Under the pieces are notes generated by a model. It searched no databases and had not been told where the DNA came from. It saw only the letters and a program-made list of their open reading frames with translations. A DNA stretch of 64,000 nucleotides from Sandaracinaceae bacterium (lineage in GTDB: Bacteria; Myxococcota_A; Polyangia; Polyangiales; Sandaracinaceae): positions 1 through 64,000 of the forward strand of contig JACKEC010000032.1 in NCBI GenBank assembly GCA_020633195.1, given 5' to 3'. A program made the translations under genes and the position numbers. Below, piece by piece: positions 24,492-32,714 of this stretch. The first letter of the stretch is position 1. The number at the start of each line of letters is the position of its first letter.

Positions 24492-25508
24492 TCAGCGGCT
24501 CGGCCACCAGCGGTGCCACATCGCGTTGTCGGTGCCGCGGGCGAAGCAGTCGATCCGGTTGGGGCCCCACGAGGTGCAGTTGGGCGGCGTGGTGATCGAG
24601 CCGCCGAGGCTCTCCCATCCGCCCCACGCGCGGCCGTCCCACCAGCGGTGGTACATCGCGTTGTCCGTGCCGCGGGCGAAGCAGTCGATGCGGTTCGCGC
24701 TCCACGTCGTGCACGAGATGTCCGTCGTGATGACGCCCCCGAGGGTCTCCCATCCGCCCCACGCGCGGCCGTCCCACCAGCGGTGGTACATCGCGTTGTC
24801 CGTGCCGCGGGCGAAACAGTCGATGCGGTTGGGGCCCCACGAGACGCACTGAGGCGGCGTGGTGATCGAGCCGCCGAGGCTCTCCCATCCGTGCCAGGCG
24901 TGGCCGTCCCACCACTTGTGCCACATGGCGTCGTCGGTGCCGCGGGCGAAGCAGTCGATGCGGTTCGCGCTCCACGTCGTGCAGGAGATGTCCGTCGTGA
25001 TCGAGCCGCCGAGGGTCTCCCATCCGCCCCAGGCGCGGCCGTCCCACCACTTGTGCCACATGGCATTGTCGGTGCCGCGGGCGAAGCAGTCGATGCGGTT
25101 GGGTCCCCAGGACACACACTCGGGCGGCGTGGTGATCGAGCCGCCGAGGGTCTCCCATCCGGCCCAGGCGCGACCGTCCCACCACTTGTGCCACATGGCG
25201 TTGTCGGTGCCGCGCGCGAAGCAGTCGATGCGGTTCGGGCCCCAGCTCGTGCACTCGGGCCGCGTGGTGATCGAGCCGCCGAGGCTCTCCCATCCGCCCC
25301 AGGCGTGGCCGTCCCACCACTTGTGCCACATCGCGTCGTCGGTGCCGCGGGCGAAGCAGTCGATACGGTTCGCGCTCCACGACACGCACTCCACGTCGGT
25401 CGTGATCGAGCCACCGAGGCTCTCCCACGCTCCCCACCGCTGCGCCTCGGCGCTCGTCGCCGCCAAGGTCGTCAGCAGCACCACCCCCAGGGCCGCGATG
25501 ACTTTCAT
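24492..25508 (-). CDS. Secreted seven-bladed beta-propeller lectin (PLL-like)
   Basis: A 338-residue protein with a signal peptide (cleavage after AEA, residue 22). Seven tandem 45-residue repeats follow, each of the form W-E-S/T-L-G-G-x-I-T-T...C...W-G-P/S-A-N-R-I-D-C-F-A-R-G-T-D...W-W-D-G. Seven repeats make one complete propeller. The repeat closely resembles the PLL/PHL lectin family of Photorhabdus, which binds fucose and O-methylated sugars. Each blade has two cysteines about 12 apart, a likely intrablade disulfide. Blades with SAN (1, 4, 6) and with GPN (2, 3, 5, 7) alternate. The last blade ends early at WWPSR. The ATG overlaps the ctaA stop (ATGA). Confidence 0.85.
   Translation of the reverse strand: MKVIAALGVVLLTTLAATSAEAQRWGAWESLGGSITTDVECVSWSANRIDCFARGTDDAMWHKWWDGHAWGGWESLGGSITTRPECTSWGPNRIDCFARGTDNAMWHKWWDGRAWAGWETLGGSITTPPECVSWGPNRIDCFARGTDNAMWHKWWDGRAWGGWETLGGSITTDISCTTWSANRIDCFARGTDDAMWHKWWDGHAWHGWESLGGSITTPPQCVSWGPNRIDCFARGTDNAMYHRWWDGRAWGGWETLGGVITTDISCTTWSANRIDCFARGTDNAMYHRWWDGRAWGGWESLGGSITTPPNCTSWGPNRIDCFARGTDNAMWHRWWPSR
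24495..25440 (-). repeat. Seven 135-bp tandem coding repeats of the lectin
   Basis: Segments such as GCGAAGCAGTCGAT recur every 135 bp across the gene with very high nucleotide identity, including synonymous sites. This points to recent intragenic duplication or ongoing gene conversion between blades. Confidence 0.9.
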
Positions 25509-26410
25509 GCCGCGAGCATACTACGGGCGTCGCTCCGGAGCGTCGCCACACCGAGCAGGACGAGCGCGATCCAGACCAGGTCGGCCATGAACAGGTGCGC
25601 GAGCTGCATCCAGGTCGGCGCGAGCAGGAACAGGTTCACGAGGCCGCCGCCGATCTGGAGGAAGAACAAGCCGATCAGCGCGATCGAGGCCTTCTTCGCG
25701 CGGGGCACCCGCAGACCGAGCAGCACCGCCACCGCCGTGACGAACACGCTCGTGCCGATCGCCGAGAGCGGGTGGTAGATGCGCAGGCGGACCAGGAAGT
25801 GCGCGGTCGGCGAGAAGTCCGCGGCCACGCCCTCGGCGAGGCTCGCCGAGGGGAAGAGGGTGTCGCCGAGCGCGGTGACGGCGCCGGTCGTCGCGACCGC
25901 GAGCGTGCCGAGCGCGGCGGCGAGCACCCAGAGCCCGCGGGCTCGCCAGCGCAGCGGCGCCGCGTCCTCGCCCGACTGACGCGCCGCGACGGTGAGGCTC
26001 GCCGTGAGCAGGAACGTGTTGATCAGGTGCACGGCCACCCAGACCGCGCGCGCCGGGCTCTGGTCGTCGGCGACGTAGCGCAGGAGCACGATGCCGGCGC
26101 CGACGGCCGACTCGGTGATCATGAACACGAAGGACCACACCGCCGCCTTGCGCATCGGGTGGCCCTTCGGGCGCGCGCGCAGCGCGGCGATCATGAGCGC
26201 CACCACGAGCAGGAAGGACAGGCCGCTCGTCAGCCGATGCGTGAGCTCGATCGCGGTCTCGATCGTCTCGGCCCGCGGGATGACCTCGCCGTTGCAGGTG
26301 GGCCAGTGGGAGCCGCAGCCGGCCCCCGAGCCCGTGGCCCGCACGAAGGTGCCCCACACGATGACGAGCAGGGTGAAGGCGAGCACACCCCATGCAAAAC
26401 GCTGCAGCAC
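25505..26410 (-). CDS. ctaA: Heme A synthase (CtaA/COX15 family)
   Basis: A 301-residue inner-membrane enzyme that oxidises heme O to heme A for cytochrome aa3 oxidases. About eight membrane helices are visible. The Bacillus-type disulfide loop GAGCGSHWPTCNG (two Cys) follows helix 1. Heme-ligand histidines sit in ELTHRLTSG, AVHLINTFLL, IYHPLSAIG and QLAHLFMADLVW, arranged as two four-helix halves. The start is GTG at 26410; no strong Shine-Dalgarno is seen. No ctaB or cox genes are nearby. The stop overlaps the lectin start by 4 bp. Confidence 0.92.
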   Translation of the reverse strand: MLQRFAWGVLAFTLLVIVWGTFVRATGSGAGCGSHWPTCNGEVIPRAETIETAIELTHRLTSGLSFLLVVALMIAALRARPKGHPMRKAAVWSFVFMITESAVGAGIVLLRYVADDQSPARAVWVAVHLINTFLLTASLTVAARQSGEDAAPLRWRARGLWVLAAALGTLAVATTGAVTALGDTLFPSASLAEGVAADFSPTAHFLVRLRIYHPLSAIGTSVFVTAVAVLLGLRVPRAKKASIALIGLFFLQIGGGLVNLFLLAPTWMQLAHLFMADLVWIALVLLGVATLRSDARSMLAA

Positions 26411-26454
26411 GTGGTCGGGGAGGTAGTGCGAAGCGATCGTGGTATCAAGTCCGG

Positions 26455-28386
26455 ATGCGCTGGCGAGGACTCCTCGTGGCGATCCCCCTCTCCGGGGTGG
26501 TGATCACCCTGCTCGAGCTGACTCGGCTCCCTGCGTCCGCGCACACGCCCGATCGCCTCCTCGCGGCCCTCGGGCAGCTCCTCCGCAGCGCCGGCGTGAC
26601 CTTCGTGGTCCCCGCGCTCCTCGTGGTCGCCACCGCCGCGGTCCTCTCCGATCGAAGCCGGCCGCGGATCCGGGCGGGGCTCCTCGCCGCGCTCGGGGTG
26701 ACCCAGGTCGCGATGGCCCGCGAGGTCCTCATCGAGTACCCGCCGTTCGCCAACAGCCTCGCGATGAACGCGGCGCTGCTCGCGCTCGGGGCGATCGCCG
26801 CGGTCGCGCACCTCGGGCTCGCGCGCCCGTGGACGGGATCGCGGGCGGTCGGCCTCGCCTCCGCGGTCGGCTCGCTCGCCATCGCCCGCGCTCACTACGC
26901 CGTCTACGTCGGCCAGTACCCGACCCTGCACCAGGCCACGCTGCAGCTCTGCTTCGTCGGCTGCGCGCTCGGCGTCGGCCTCGTGCTCGTGTCGATCGAG
27001 TCCCCGCGCGCGCCCTCGACGCGGGTCGCGGTCGGCCTCGCCGCGGCGCTCGCCGCGCTCGCGTTCGTCGAGGTCCCCGCGAGCGCCTGGGCCCGGCCGG
27101 TGGTCACCGCGTACACCGAGCTCGGGCGCGGGGCGGGGGTCGCCGAGGCGCTCGAGCGGGACGCCGCCTACTTGCTCCCCCGCGCGCTCCCCGAGGCGCG
27201 CCGGAGCGAGCTGCTCGCGCCGGACGACGACGCCGAGGCGCGCTTCGCCGAGCACAGCGGCTTGCCCGACCTCGACTTCGCGCTCGAGGAGCACGACGTC
27301 TTGCTCGTGATGGTCGACGCCACGCGCTTCGATCGCACCTCGCTCGCCGAGCCCGCGCTCCGGACCACGCCTCGGCTCGCGGCGCTCGGCCGTCGCGCGC
27401 AGGTGTTCGAGCGGGCGTACTCGCCTTCGAACGGGACCTTCCCGTCGCTCGCGTCGATGCTCTCGATGCGCCCGGTCTCGTTCGCCGAGCTCGATCTTCG
27501 CCGGCGGTTCTGGCGCGGCGCGCTCCGCGAGGGGAGGCCCACCGCGCCCGAGATCCTGCGCGCTTCGGGCCGCGAGACGTTCTGGGTCGGCCACGACCAC
27601 GAGCACTGCTTCAGCGAGCACGCGGTGGGGCTCGAGCGCGGCTTCGACCGGCGCGCGCTGATCGAGGAGCTGCGCGACGGGCCGCCGCGGGACGTCGATC
27701 GCGAGATCGCGGACGCGGCCATCGACGCGATCCACGGGGCGGGCGGGCGTTGGTTCGGGATGGTGTTCTTCGTCAGCCCGCACGACCCCTACCAGGGCGG
27801 CTACGAGGCGGAGCTGCGGCGCTTCGACGCGGCGCTCGGCCGGCTGCTCCGGGCGGTGGACCTCGACCGCACGATCGTCGTCGTCGCCGGCGATCACGGC
27901 GAGGCGTTCGGCGATCACGGGTTCAGCCACCACCTCTCGAGCGTCTACGACGAGCAGGTGCACGTGCCGTTCGTCGTGTCGGTGCCGGGCGCCCGCGGCG
28001 CGAGGCACGACGCGCCCACGTCGACCGCGTACCTGTTCCCGTGGCTTCTGTCGCGCGGCACGGACGCCGAGCGCGCGGCGGCCCGAGAGGTCCTGCGCGA
28101 GGACGTGGGCCCGCTGATGCGCGCGCTCGACGGCGCGGTGGTCAGCGAGATGATCGGGCCGACTCGCCAGGAGGTCTCGCTCGCGCTCGGGGACACGACG
28201 GTCGTCTACGACGTGCTCGCCGAGCTGCCCCGCGTCTTCGACGCGCGCCTCGATCCCGCTCAAGCCCGCGACCTGCGCGAGGACGATCCCGCGCGCGTCG
28301 ACCGGGTGCTGCCGCTCGTCGAGCGCTATCGTCGCGCGCGCTACGAGGGACGACGTTTCCGCTTCGTGATGGAGGCTCCCCGGTGA
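26455..28386 (+). CDS. Membrane-anchored alkaline-phosphatase-superfamily enzyme (sulfatase/LtaS-like)
   Basis: A 643-residue protein. About five membrane helices (residues 1-220) are followed by a catalytic domain. Metal-binding motifs are VDATRF (Asp288) and GDHGEAFGDHGFSHH (around Asp480-His481). The nucleophile position reads SPSNGTFPSLASML with Thr328, and no C/S-x-P-x-R sulfatase motif. A Thr nucleophile is the LtaS/phosphoglycerol- or phosphoethanolamine-transferase pattern, so transfer or hydrolysis of a phosphate group is more likely than sulfate hydrolysis. The start at 26455 lies 6 nt after TATCAA and is divergent from ctaA. The stop overlaps the DUF502 gene in a GTGA. Confidence 0.82.
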   Translation: MRWRGLLVAIPLSGVVITLLELTRLPASAHTPDRLLAALGQLLRSAGVTFVVPALLVVATAAVLSDRSRPRIRAGLLAALGVTQVAMAREVLIEYPPFANSLAMNAALLALGAIAAVAHLGLARPWTGSRAVGLASAVGSLAIARAHYAVYVGQYPTLHQATLQLCFVGCALGVGLVLVSIESPRAPSTRVAVGLAAALAALAFVEVPASAWARPVVTAYTELGRGAGVAEALERDAAYLLPRALPEARRSELLAPDDDAEARFAEHSGLPDLDFALEEHDVLLVMVDATRFDRTSLAEPALRTTPRLAALGRRAQVFERAYSPSNGTFPSLASMLSMRPVSFAELDLRRRFWRGALREGRPTAPEILRASGRETFWVGHDHEHCFSEHAVGLERGFDRRALIEELRDGPPRDVDREIADAAIDAIHGAGGRWFGMVFFVSPHDPYQGGYEAELRRFDAALGRLLRAVDLDRTIVVVAGDHGEAFGDHGFSHHLSSVYDEQVHVPFVVSVPGARGARHDAPTSTAYLFPWLLSRGTDAERAAAREVLREDVGPLMRALDGAVVSEMIGPTRQEVSLALGDTTVVYDVLAELPRVFDARLDPAQARDLREDDPARVDRVLPLVERYRRARYEGRRFRFVMEAPR

Positions 28387-28973
28387 AGACACTCGCCAAG
28401 ATTTTCTTTCAGGGCCTGCTCGTGTTCGTGCCGGTCGTCGGCACCGTCGCGCTCGTCTCCTGGCTCTTGATCACCGTCGACTCGTTGGTCCCGCTCGACG
28501 TCCCGTTCGCGGGCATCGGGCTCGTCGTCGTGTCGATCTTCGCGCTCGGCCTGCTCGCCAACAACATGGTCGGCCGCAAGATCCTCGAGTGGCTCGAGCG
28601 CGGGATGAAGTCGGTCCCGTTCGTGAAGATCGTCTACTCGTCGATCAAGGACCTGCTCGGCGCGTTCGTCGGCGACACCCGCTCCTTCGACAAGCCCGCG
28701 ATGGTCCGCGTGAGCGACGACGTGCGCGTCTTCGGGTTCGTGACCTGCGATCACTTCGACGACGTGCGCCTCGCGGGTCACGTCGCGGTGTACCTGCCGC
28801 AGTCCTACAACTTCGCCGGCAACCTGATGATCGTGCCCGAGGATCGCGTCGAGCCGGTCGACGCCGACAGCGCCCAGTTCATGGCCTTCATCGTCTCGGG
28901 CGGCGTCGCGCAGATGTCCGCGGCGCGCACCGCGTTCGACGGCCGCGTCTCGCTGCTCCACAAGGAGCGCTGA
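28383..28973 (+). CDS. DUF502 family membrane protein
   Basis: A 196-residue protein with two N-terminal membrane helices (FFQGLLVFVPVVGTVALVSWLLI and IGLVVVSIFALGLLANNMVG). The DUF502 core follows: SVPFVKIVYSSIKDLLGAF, FDKPAMVRV, VAVYLPQSYNFAGNLMIVP, MAFIVSGG. The family is widespread and uncharacterised. The GTG start overlaps the stop of the sulfatase-fold gene, so the two are coupled and may act on the same envelope substrate. It ends 8 bp before a convergent lipoprotein gene. Confidence 0.87.
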   Translation: MKTLAKIFFQGLLVFVPVVGTVALVSWLLITVDSLVPLDVPFAGIGLVVVSIFALGLLANNMVGRKILEWLERGMKSVPFVKIVYSSIKDLLGAFVGDTRSFDKPAMVRVSDDVRVFGFVTCDHFDDVRLAGHVAVYLPQSYNFAGNLMIVPEDRVEPVDADSAQFMAFIVSGGVAQMSAARTAFDGRVSLLHKER

Positions 28974-28981
28974 CGAATGCG

Positions 28982-29860
28982 CTAGTAGCGCTCGCAGACG
29001 TAGTCGTTGCCGGTGTCGCAGCTCGTGTCTTGCCAGAGGCCCATCTCGCGAGCGCGGGCGACCGCGCAGCGCGGGGCGGCGTCGTCGTCGGGCTGGTCGC
29101 TCTCCCAGGCGGCGAAGCGACCGTCGATCGCGGAGCCGCCGAGCAGGCCCTCCCAGAGCTCCGTGCCGTCGGTCCAGCGCCAGCGCCGCGTGCCGTCGTC
29201 CTCGACCCGCGCTCCGATGAAGTGATCGCCGATCCCGCCCGGCATCGACGCGGTCGCGAACAGGAAGTCGTTCTCCATCATGTTGTCGACGCGCACGAGC
29301 TGCATGCCCGCGGCCACGCACGCGTCGCGCGCGGCCGTCCACGAGACGCTCGCGGCGCAGAACGCGTAGCCCTTGCCGCCGAACGCCACGCCCGTGCAGC
29401 CGGCCGGGCACCCCGCGTCGTCGACGACGTCGGAGCAGTCGTTGTCGAGCCCGTCGCACGTCTCCATCGAGTCGGGGTTCACCAGATCCGAGCCGTCCTG
29501 ACAGTCGCCGCTGCGCTCCACCGCGTTGTCCGGTCGCGCGCACGCCACGACCGTGTCGGTGTCCGAGCCCCAGCCGTCGCCGTCGAGGTCGCGATAGAAC
29601 GTGGTGCCGTCGGTCGGCTCCTCGTCGACGGTCCCGTCGCAGTCGTCGTCGGCGCCGTTGCACGTCTCGGGGATCTCCGAGCATGGACCCGCGTCACCCG
29701 CGACCGCGCCGTCGTCCATCGTCATCGCGTCCATGGGCGCGTCGCCCGCGTCGCGTCGCCCGGCGTCGGTGCCTTCGGGAGGCGGGCTCCCCTGCGCGCA
29801 CGCAGCCACGAGGAGCGCGAGGATCGCCAGAGCGCGAACGACGGGGTGCACGCGCGCCAT
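28982..29860 (-). CDS. Lipoprotein with MopE-type repeats and C-type lectin domain
   Basis: A 292-residue protein with lipobox LVAAC (Cys21), then a short DAG-rich linker. Two Cys/Asp motifs of the MopE metal-binding type follow (ETCNGADDDCDG at about 65-76 and ETCDGLDNDCSD at about 133-144), with the YRDLDGDGWG element between them. Residues about 158-292 are a C-type-lectin-like domain (YAFCAASVSWTAARDACVAAGMQLVRVDN, FIGARVEDDGTRRWRWTDGT, WESDQPDDD, YVCERY). Ca-dependent binding to a glycan or protein at the surface is likely. The ATG has AGGAG 8 nt upstream. Confidence 0.88.
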   Translation of the reverse strand: MARVHPVVRALAILALLVAACAQGSPPPEGTDAGRRDAGDAPMDAMTMDDGAVAGDAGPCSEIPETCNGADDDCDGTVDEEPTDGTTFYRDLDGDGWGSDTDTVVACARPDNAVERSGDCQDGSDLVNPDSMETCDGLDNDCSDVVDDAGCPAGCTGVAFGGKGYAFCAASVSWTAARDACVAAGMQLVRVDNMMENDFLFATASMPGGIGDHFIGARVEDDGTRRWRWTDGTELWEGLLGGSAIDGRFAAWESDQPDDDAAPRCAVARAREMGLWQDTSCDTGNDYVCERY

Positions 29861-29938
29861 GGTGCCACTCCTGGCTGAAATAGCGATCCGCGACGCGCCG
29901 TACGGAAGCCCGGACCACGCAACAAGGAGCCCTCGCCC

Positions 29939-30796
29939 GTGTCGAAGACCCTCTCGATCGCCGTTCTCGTCGCCACCCTCCTCCTCCCCTCGCTCGCGCT
30001 CGCGCAAGCCCCGGATCGGGTCGCGTTCGGTCACCCGGTCACCGTCGGCCCGACCGAGCTCGTGCACGACGCCGTGTCCTTCGGCGGCGACACCGTCGTC
30101 CAGGGCACCGTCGAGGGCGACGCGGTCGCGTTCGGTGGATCGGTGGTGCTCATGGAGGGCGCCGAGGTCCGCGGCGACACGGTATCGTTCGGCGGCGCCG
30201 TCCAGGACCAGCGCACCTCCGCCGCGCCCGCGCCCCCCGTCGTCGCGGCCCGCCACGCGCAGCCCGACGGCCCCTTCGAAGCGGTGTGGGCCTTCCTCGG
30301 CGAGACCGCGCGCAGCGCCGTCATGCACGTCCTCCTCTTCCTCCTCGGCCTGCTGATGATGGGCGTGGGCCGCGAGCGGCTCGGCGCGCTGCAGGTCACG
30401 ATGATCAAGGACGGCGTGAAGACCGCGGGCACCGGTCTGCTCGGCTACCTCGGCGCCGTCGCCGCGATCGTGCTGCTCTCGATCACGCTCATCGGGATCC
30501 CCGCCGCGGTCGTCGTCGGCCTCGCGCTCCCCATCGCCACCTACGTCGGCCTCGCCGCCGCCGCGACGGTGGTCGGCGCCGCGCTCCCGCTCCCGCAGCT
30601 CCAGGGCAAGGAGGTCCACCAGCTCGCGGCCGGCGTGGGCGTGCTCTTCCTCGCCTCGCTCGTCCCGCTCGCCGGTGGGATCTTCACCGCGGCGGTCGCG
30701 TGCCTCGGCTTCGGCGCCCTCATCCGGACGCGCTTCGCGAAGAGCCCGCCCGAGGGGCTCCCCGAGGCGGGCCCGTACCGCACCGCGGCCACTTGA
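29939..30796 (+). CDS. Membrane protein with bactofilin-like repeat segment
   Basis: A 285-residue protein with a signal peptide (to about ALA-Q23). Residues 30-90 hold short beta-helix-like repeats (DAVSFGGDTVVQGTVEGDAVAFGGSV, EGAEVRGDTVSFGG), the type found in bactofilin or polymer-forming domains. Four to five membrane helices follow (residues about 120-265). Such proteins with a small periplasmic solenoid ahead of a membrane domain are common in myxobacteria and of unknown function. The GTG start has AAGGAG 9 nt upstream. Confidence 0.78.
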   Translation: MSKTLSIAVLVATLLLPSLALAQAPDRVAFGHPVTVGPTELVHDAVSFGGDTVVQGTVEGDAVAFGGSVVLMEGAEVRGDTVSFGGAVQDQRTSAAPAPPVVAARHAQPDGPFEAVWAFLGETARSAVMHVLLFLLGLLMMGVGRERLGALQVTMIKDGVKTAGTGLLGYLGAVAAIVLLSITLIGIPAAVVVGLALPIATYVGLAAAATVVGAALPLPQLQGKEVHQLAAGVGVLFLASLVPLAGGIFTAAVACLGFGALIRTRFAKSPPEGLPEAGPYRTAAT

Positions 30797-30820
30797 CACC
30801 CCCGGTCGTGAGGCCATTTT
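30793..30820 (+). promoter_or_regulatory. Promoter of htpG, predicted leaderless
   Basis: TTGACA (30793-30798), a 16-bp spacer, CATTTT (30815-30820), 7 nt, ATG at 30828. The -35 overlaps the stop codon of the upstream gene. There is no Shine-Dalgarno, and no CIRCE or sigma-32 consensus was seen. Confidence 0.6.
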
Positions 30821-30827
30821 CCGCCGC

Positions 30828-32714
30828 ATGACCGCCCCCACCACGCACAAGTTCGAGGCGGAGGTCGAGCAAGTCCTCCGCCTCGTCATCGAGTCGCTGT
30901 ACAGCAACCGCGAGGTCTTCCTCCGCGAGCTCGTGTCCAACGCCGCCGACGCGCTCGACAAGCTCCGCTTCGCCGCCGTCACCGACCCCTCCCTCATCCC
31001 GTCGGGCGCCGCGCTCGGCGTGCGCCTGATCCCGGACCGCGAGGCGAACACCCTCACCATCTCGGACAACGGCATCGGGATGAGCCGCGAGGAGCTCGTC
31101 GACCACCTCGGCACCATCGCTCGCAGCGGCACGCGCGAGCTGGCCAAGAAGCTCGCCGAGGCCAAGGAGACCGGCGACCTCTCGCTCATCGGGCAGTTCG
31201 GCGTCGGCTTCTACAGCTCCTACCTCGTCGCCGATCGCGTCGAGGTCGTCAGTCGCAAGGCCGGCACCGAGGAGGCCCACCGCTGGATCTCCGAGGCCAA
31301 GGAGAGCTTCTCGGTGGAGCCCGCCGAGCGCGACGAGCACGGCACGAGCGTGATCCTCCACCTCGGCGAGGAGCACCGCGGCTTCCTCGACCCGGTCCGG
31401 CTCCGCGAGCTCATCGCGCGCTACTCGGACTACCTGGCCTGGCCCGTCGAGCTCAAGACGACGAAGAAGGACGGGGACGACTACGTCGACGCGTTCGAGA
31501 AGATCAACCAGTCGAGCGCGCTCTGGCAGCGCCCGCGCGGCGAGATCCAGGACGACAAGGCGGAGGAGCTCTACCACCACCTCACGAGCGACTACGCCAA
31601 GCCGCTCGGGTGGCGGCACTTCCGCATCGAGGGCACGCAGCTCTTCAGCGGGATGATCTTCGTCCCGAGCCACGCGCCCTTCGCGCTGTGGAGCCCCGAG
31701 ACGCAACACGGCGTGCGATTGTACGTGAAGCGCGTCTTCATCATGGACGACGCGGCCGAGCTGCTCCCCAACTGGCTCCGCTTCGTCCGCGGCGTCGTGG
31801 ACAGCGAGGACCTGCCGCTCAACGTGAGCCGCGAGCTGCTCCAGGACTCGCGCGTGGTCACCGTCATTCGCAAGCAGCTCGTCAAGCAGGCGCTCGATCT
31901 GTTGGGCGAGCTCGCGAAGGAGCGACCCGACGACTACCTGACCTTCTGGACCGCGTTCGGCGGGGTCCTCAAGGAGGGCCTCCACTCCGAGCCGGAGCGC
32001 GCCGACGAGCTCGCGCCGCTGCTGCGCTTCCACAGCTCCGAGGTCGAGGGCGTGACGTCGCTCGCCGAGGCGAAGGAGCGCATGAAGGAGGGCCAGCCGG
32101 CGCTCTACTACGTGCTCGGCGAGTCGCTCGCGCAGGCGCGGCAGAGCCCCCATATCGAGGGGCTCCGGAAGAAGGGCTACGAGGTCCTCTTCCTCGTCGA
32201 CCCGGTCGACCCGTTCGCGATCGAGGCGCTCACGAAGTTCGACGGGACGCCGCTCGAGTCGGCGTCGGACGCGCAGCCCGGCGAGACCCACGCGCCGGCC
32301 GACGAGGATCGCGAGGCGGCGCTGTCGTCGCTCAAGAACCGCTTCCGCACGCGGCTCCAGGACGACGTCAGCGAGGTCCGCGTGAGCGCCCGCCTCGTGG
32401 ACTCGCCCGTCTGCCTGGTGGTGCCGCCCGGGGGCCTGCAGCCGCACATCGAGCGGCTCCTGCGCGCGACCCAGAAGGACATGCCCAAGCAGAAGCGCAT
32501 CCTCGAGATCAACCCGAGCCACCCCGTGATCGAGAACCTCCGCGCGCTGCTCGAGGGGGCCAAGGCGGTGGAGCGCGTCGACGAGTGGATCGAGCTGCTC
32601 CACGACCAGGCGAAGATCGCCGAGGGCTCGCCGCTCGACGACCCGGGGGCCTACAACCGCCGCGTGACCGCGCTGCTGAAGGACGCCACGGAGCGCCTGG
32701 TCGGCGCCGAGTGA
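30828..32714 (+). CDS. htpG: Molecular chaperone HtpG (bacterial Hsp90)
   Basis: A 628-residue ATP-dependent cytoplasmic chaperone of normal length. The N-terminal GHKL ATPase shows ESLYSNREVFLRELVSNAADALDKLRF, ISDNGIGMSREELVDHLGTIARSGT and GQFGVGFYSSYLVAD. The middle domain has RVFIMDDAAELLPNWLRFVRGVVDSEDLPLNVSRE with the conserved Arg of the ATPase cycle. The C-terminal dimerisation domain ends near GAE. The start at 30828 follows a leaderless-type promoter. The stop overlaps the Rieske oxygenase GTG (GTGA), an unexpected coupling. Confidence 0.96.
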   Translation: MTAPTTHKFEAEVEQVLRLVIESLYSNREVFLRELVSNAADALDKLRFAAVTDPSLIPSGAALGVRLIPDREANTLTISDNGIGMSREELVDHLGTIARSGTRELAKKLAEAKETGDLSLIGQFGVGFYSSYLVADRVEVVSRKAGTEEAHRWISEAKESFSVEPAERDEHGTSVILHLGEEHRGFLDPVRLRELIARYSDYLAWPVELKTTKKDGDDYVDAFEKINQSSALWQRPRGEIQDDKAEELYHHLTSDYAKPLGWRHFRIEGTQLFSGMIFVPSHAPFALWSPETQHGVRLYVKRVFIMDDAAELLPNWLRFVRGVVDSEDLPLNVSRELLQDSRVVTVIRKQLVKQALDLLGELAKERPDDYLTFWTAFGGVLKEGLHSEPERADELAPLLRFHSSEVEGVTSLAEAKERMKEGQPALYYVLGESLAQARQSPHIEGLRKKGYEVLFLVDPVDPFAIEALTKFDGTPLESASDAQPGETHAPADEDREAALSSLKNRFRTRLQDDVSEVRVSARLVDSPVCLVVPPGGLQPHIERLLRATQKDMPKQKRILEINPSHPVIENLRALLEGAKAVERVDEWIELLHDQAKIAEGSPLDDPGAYNRRVTALLKDATERLVGAE

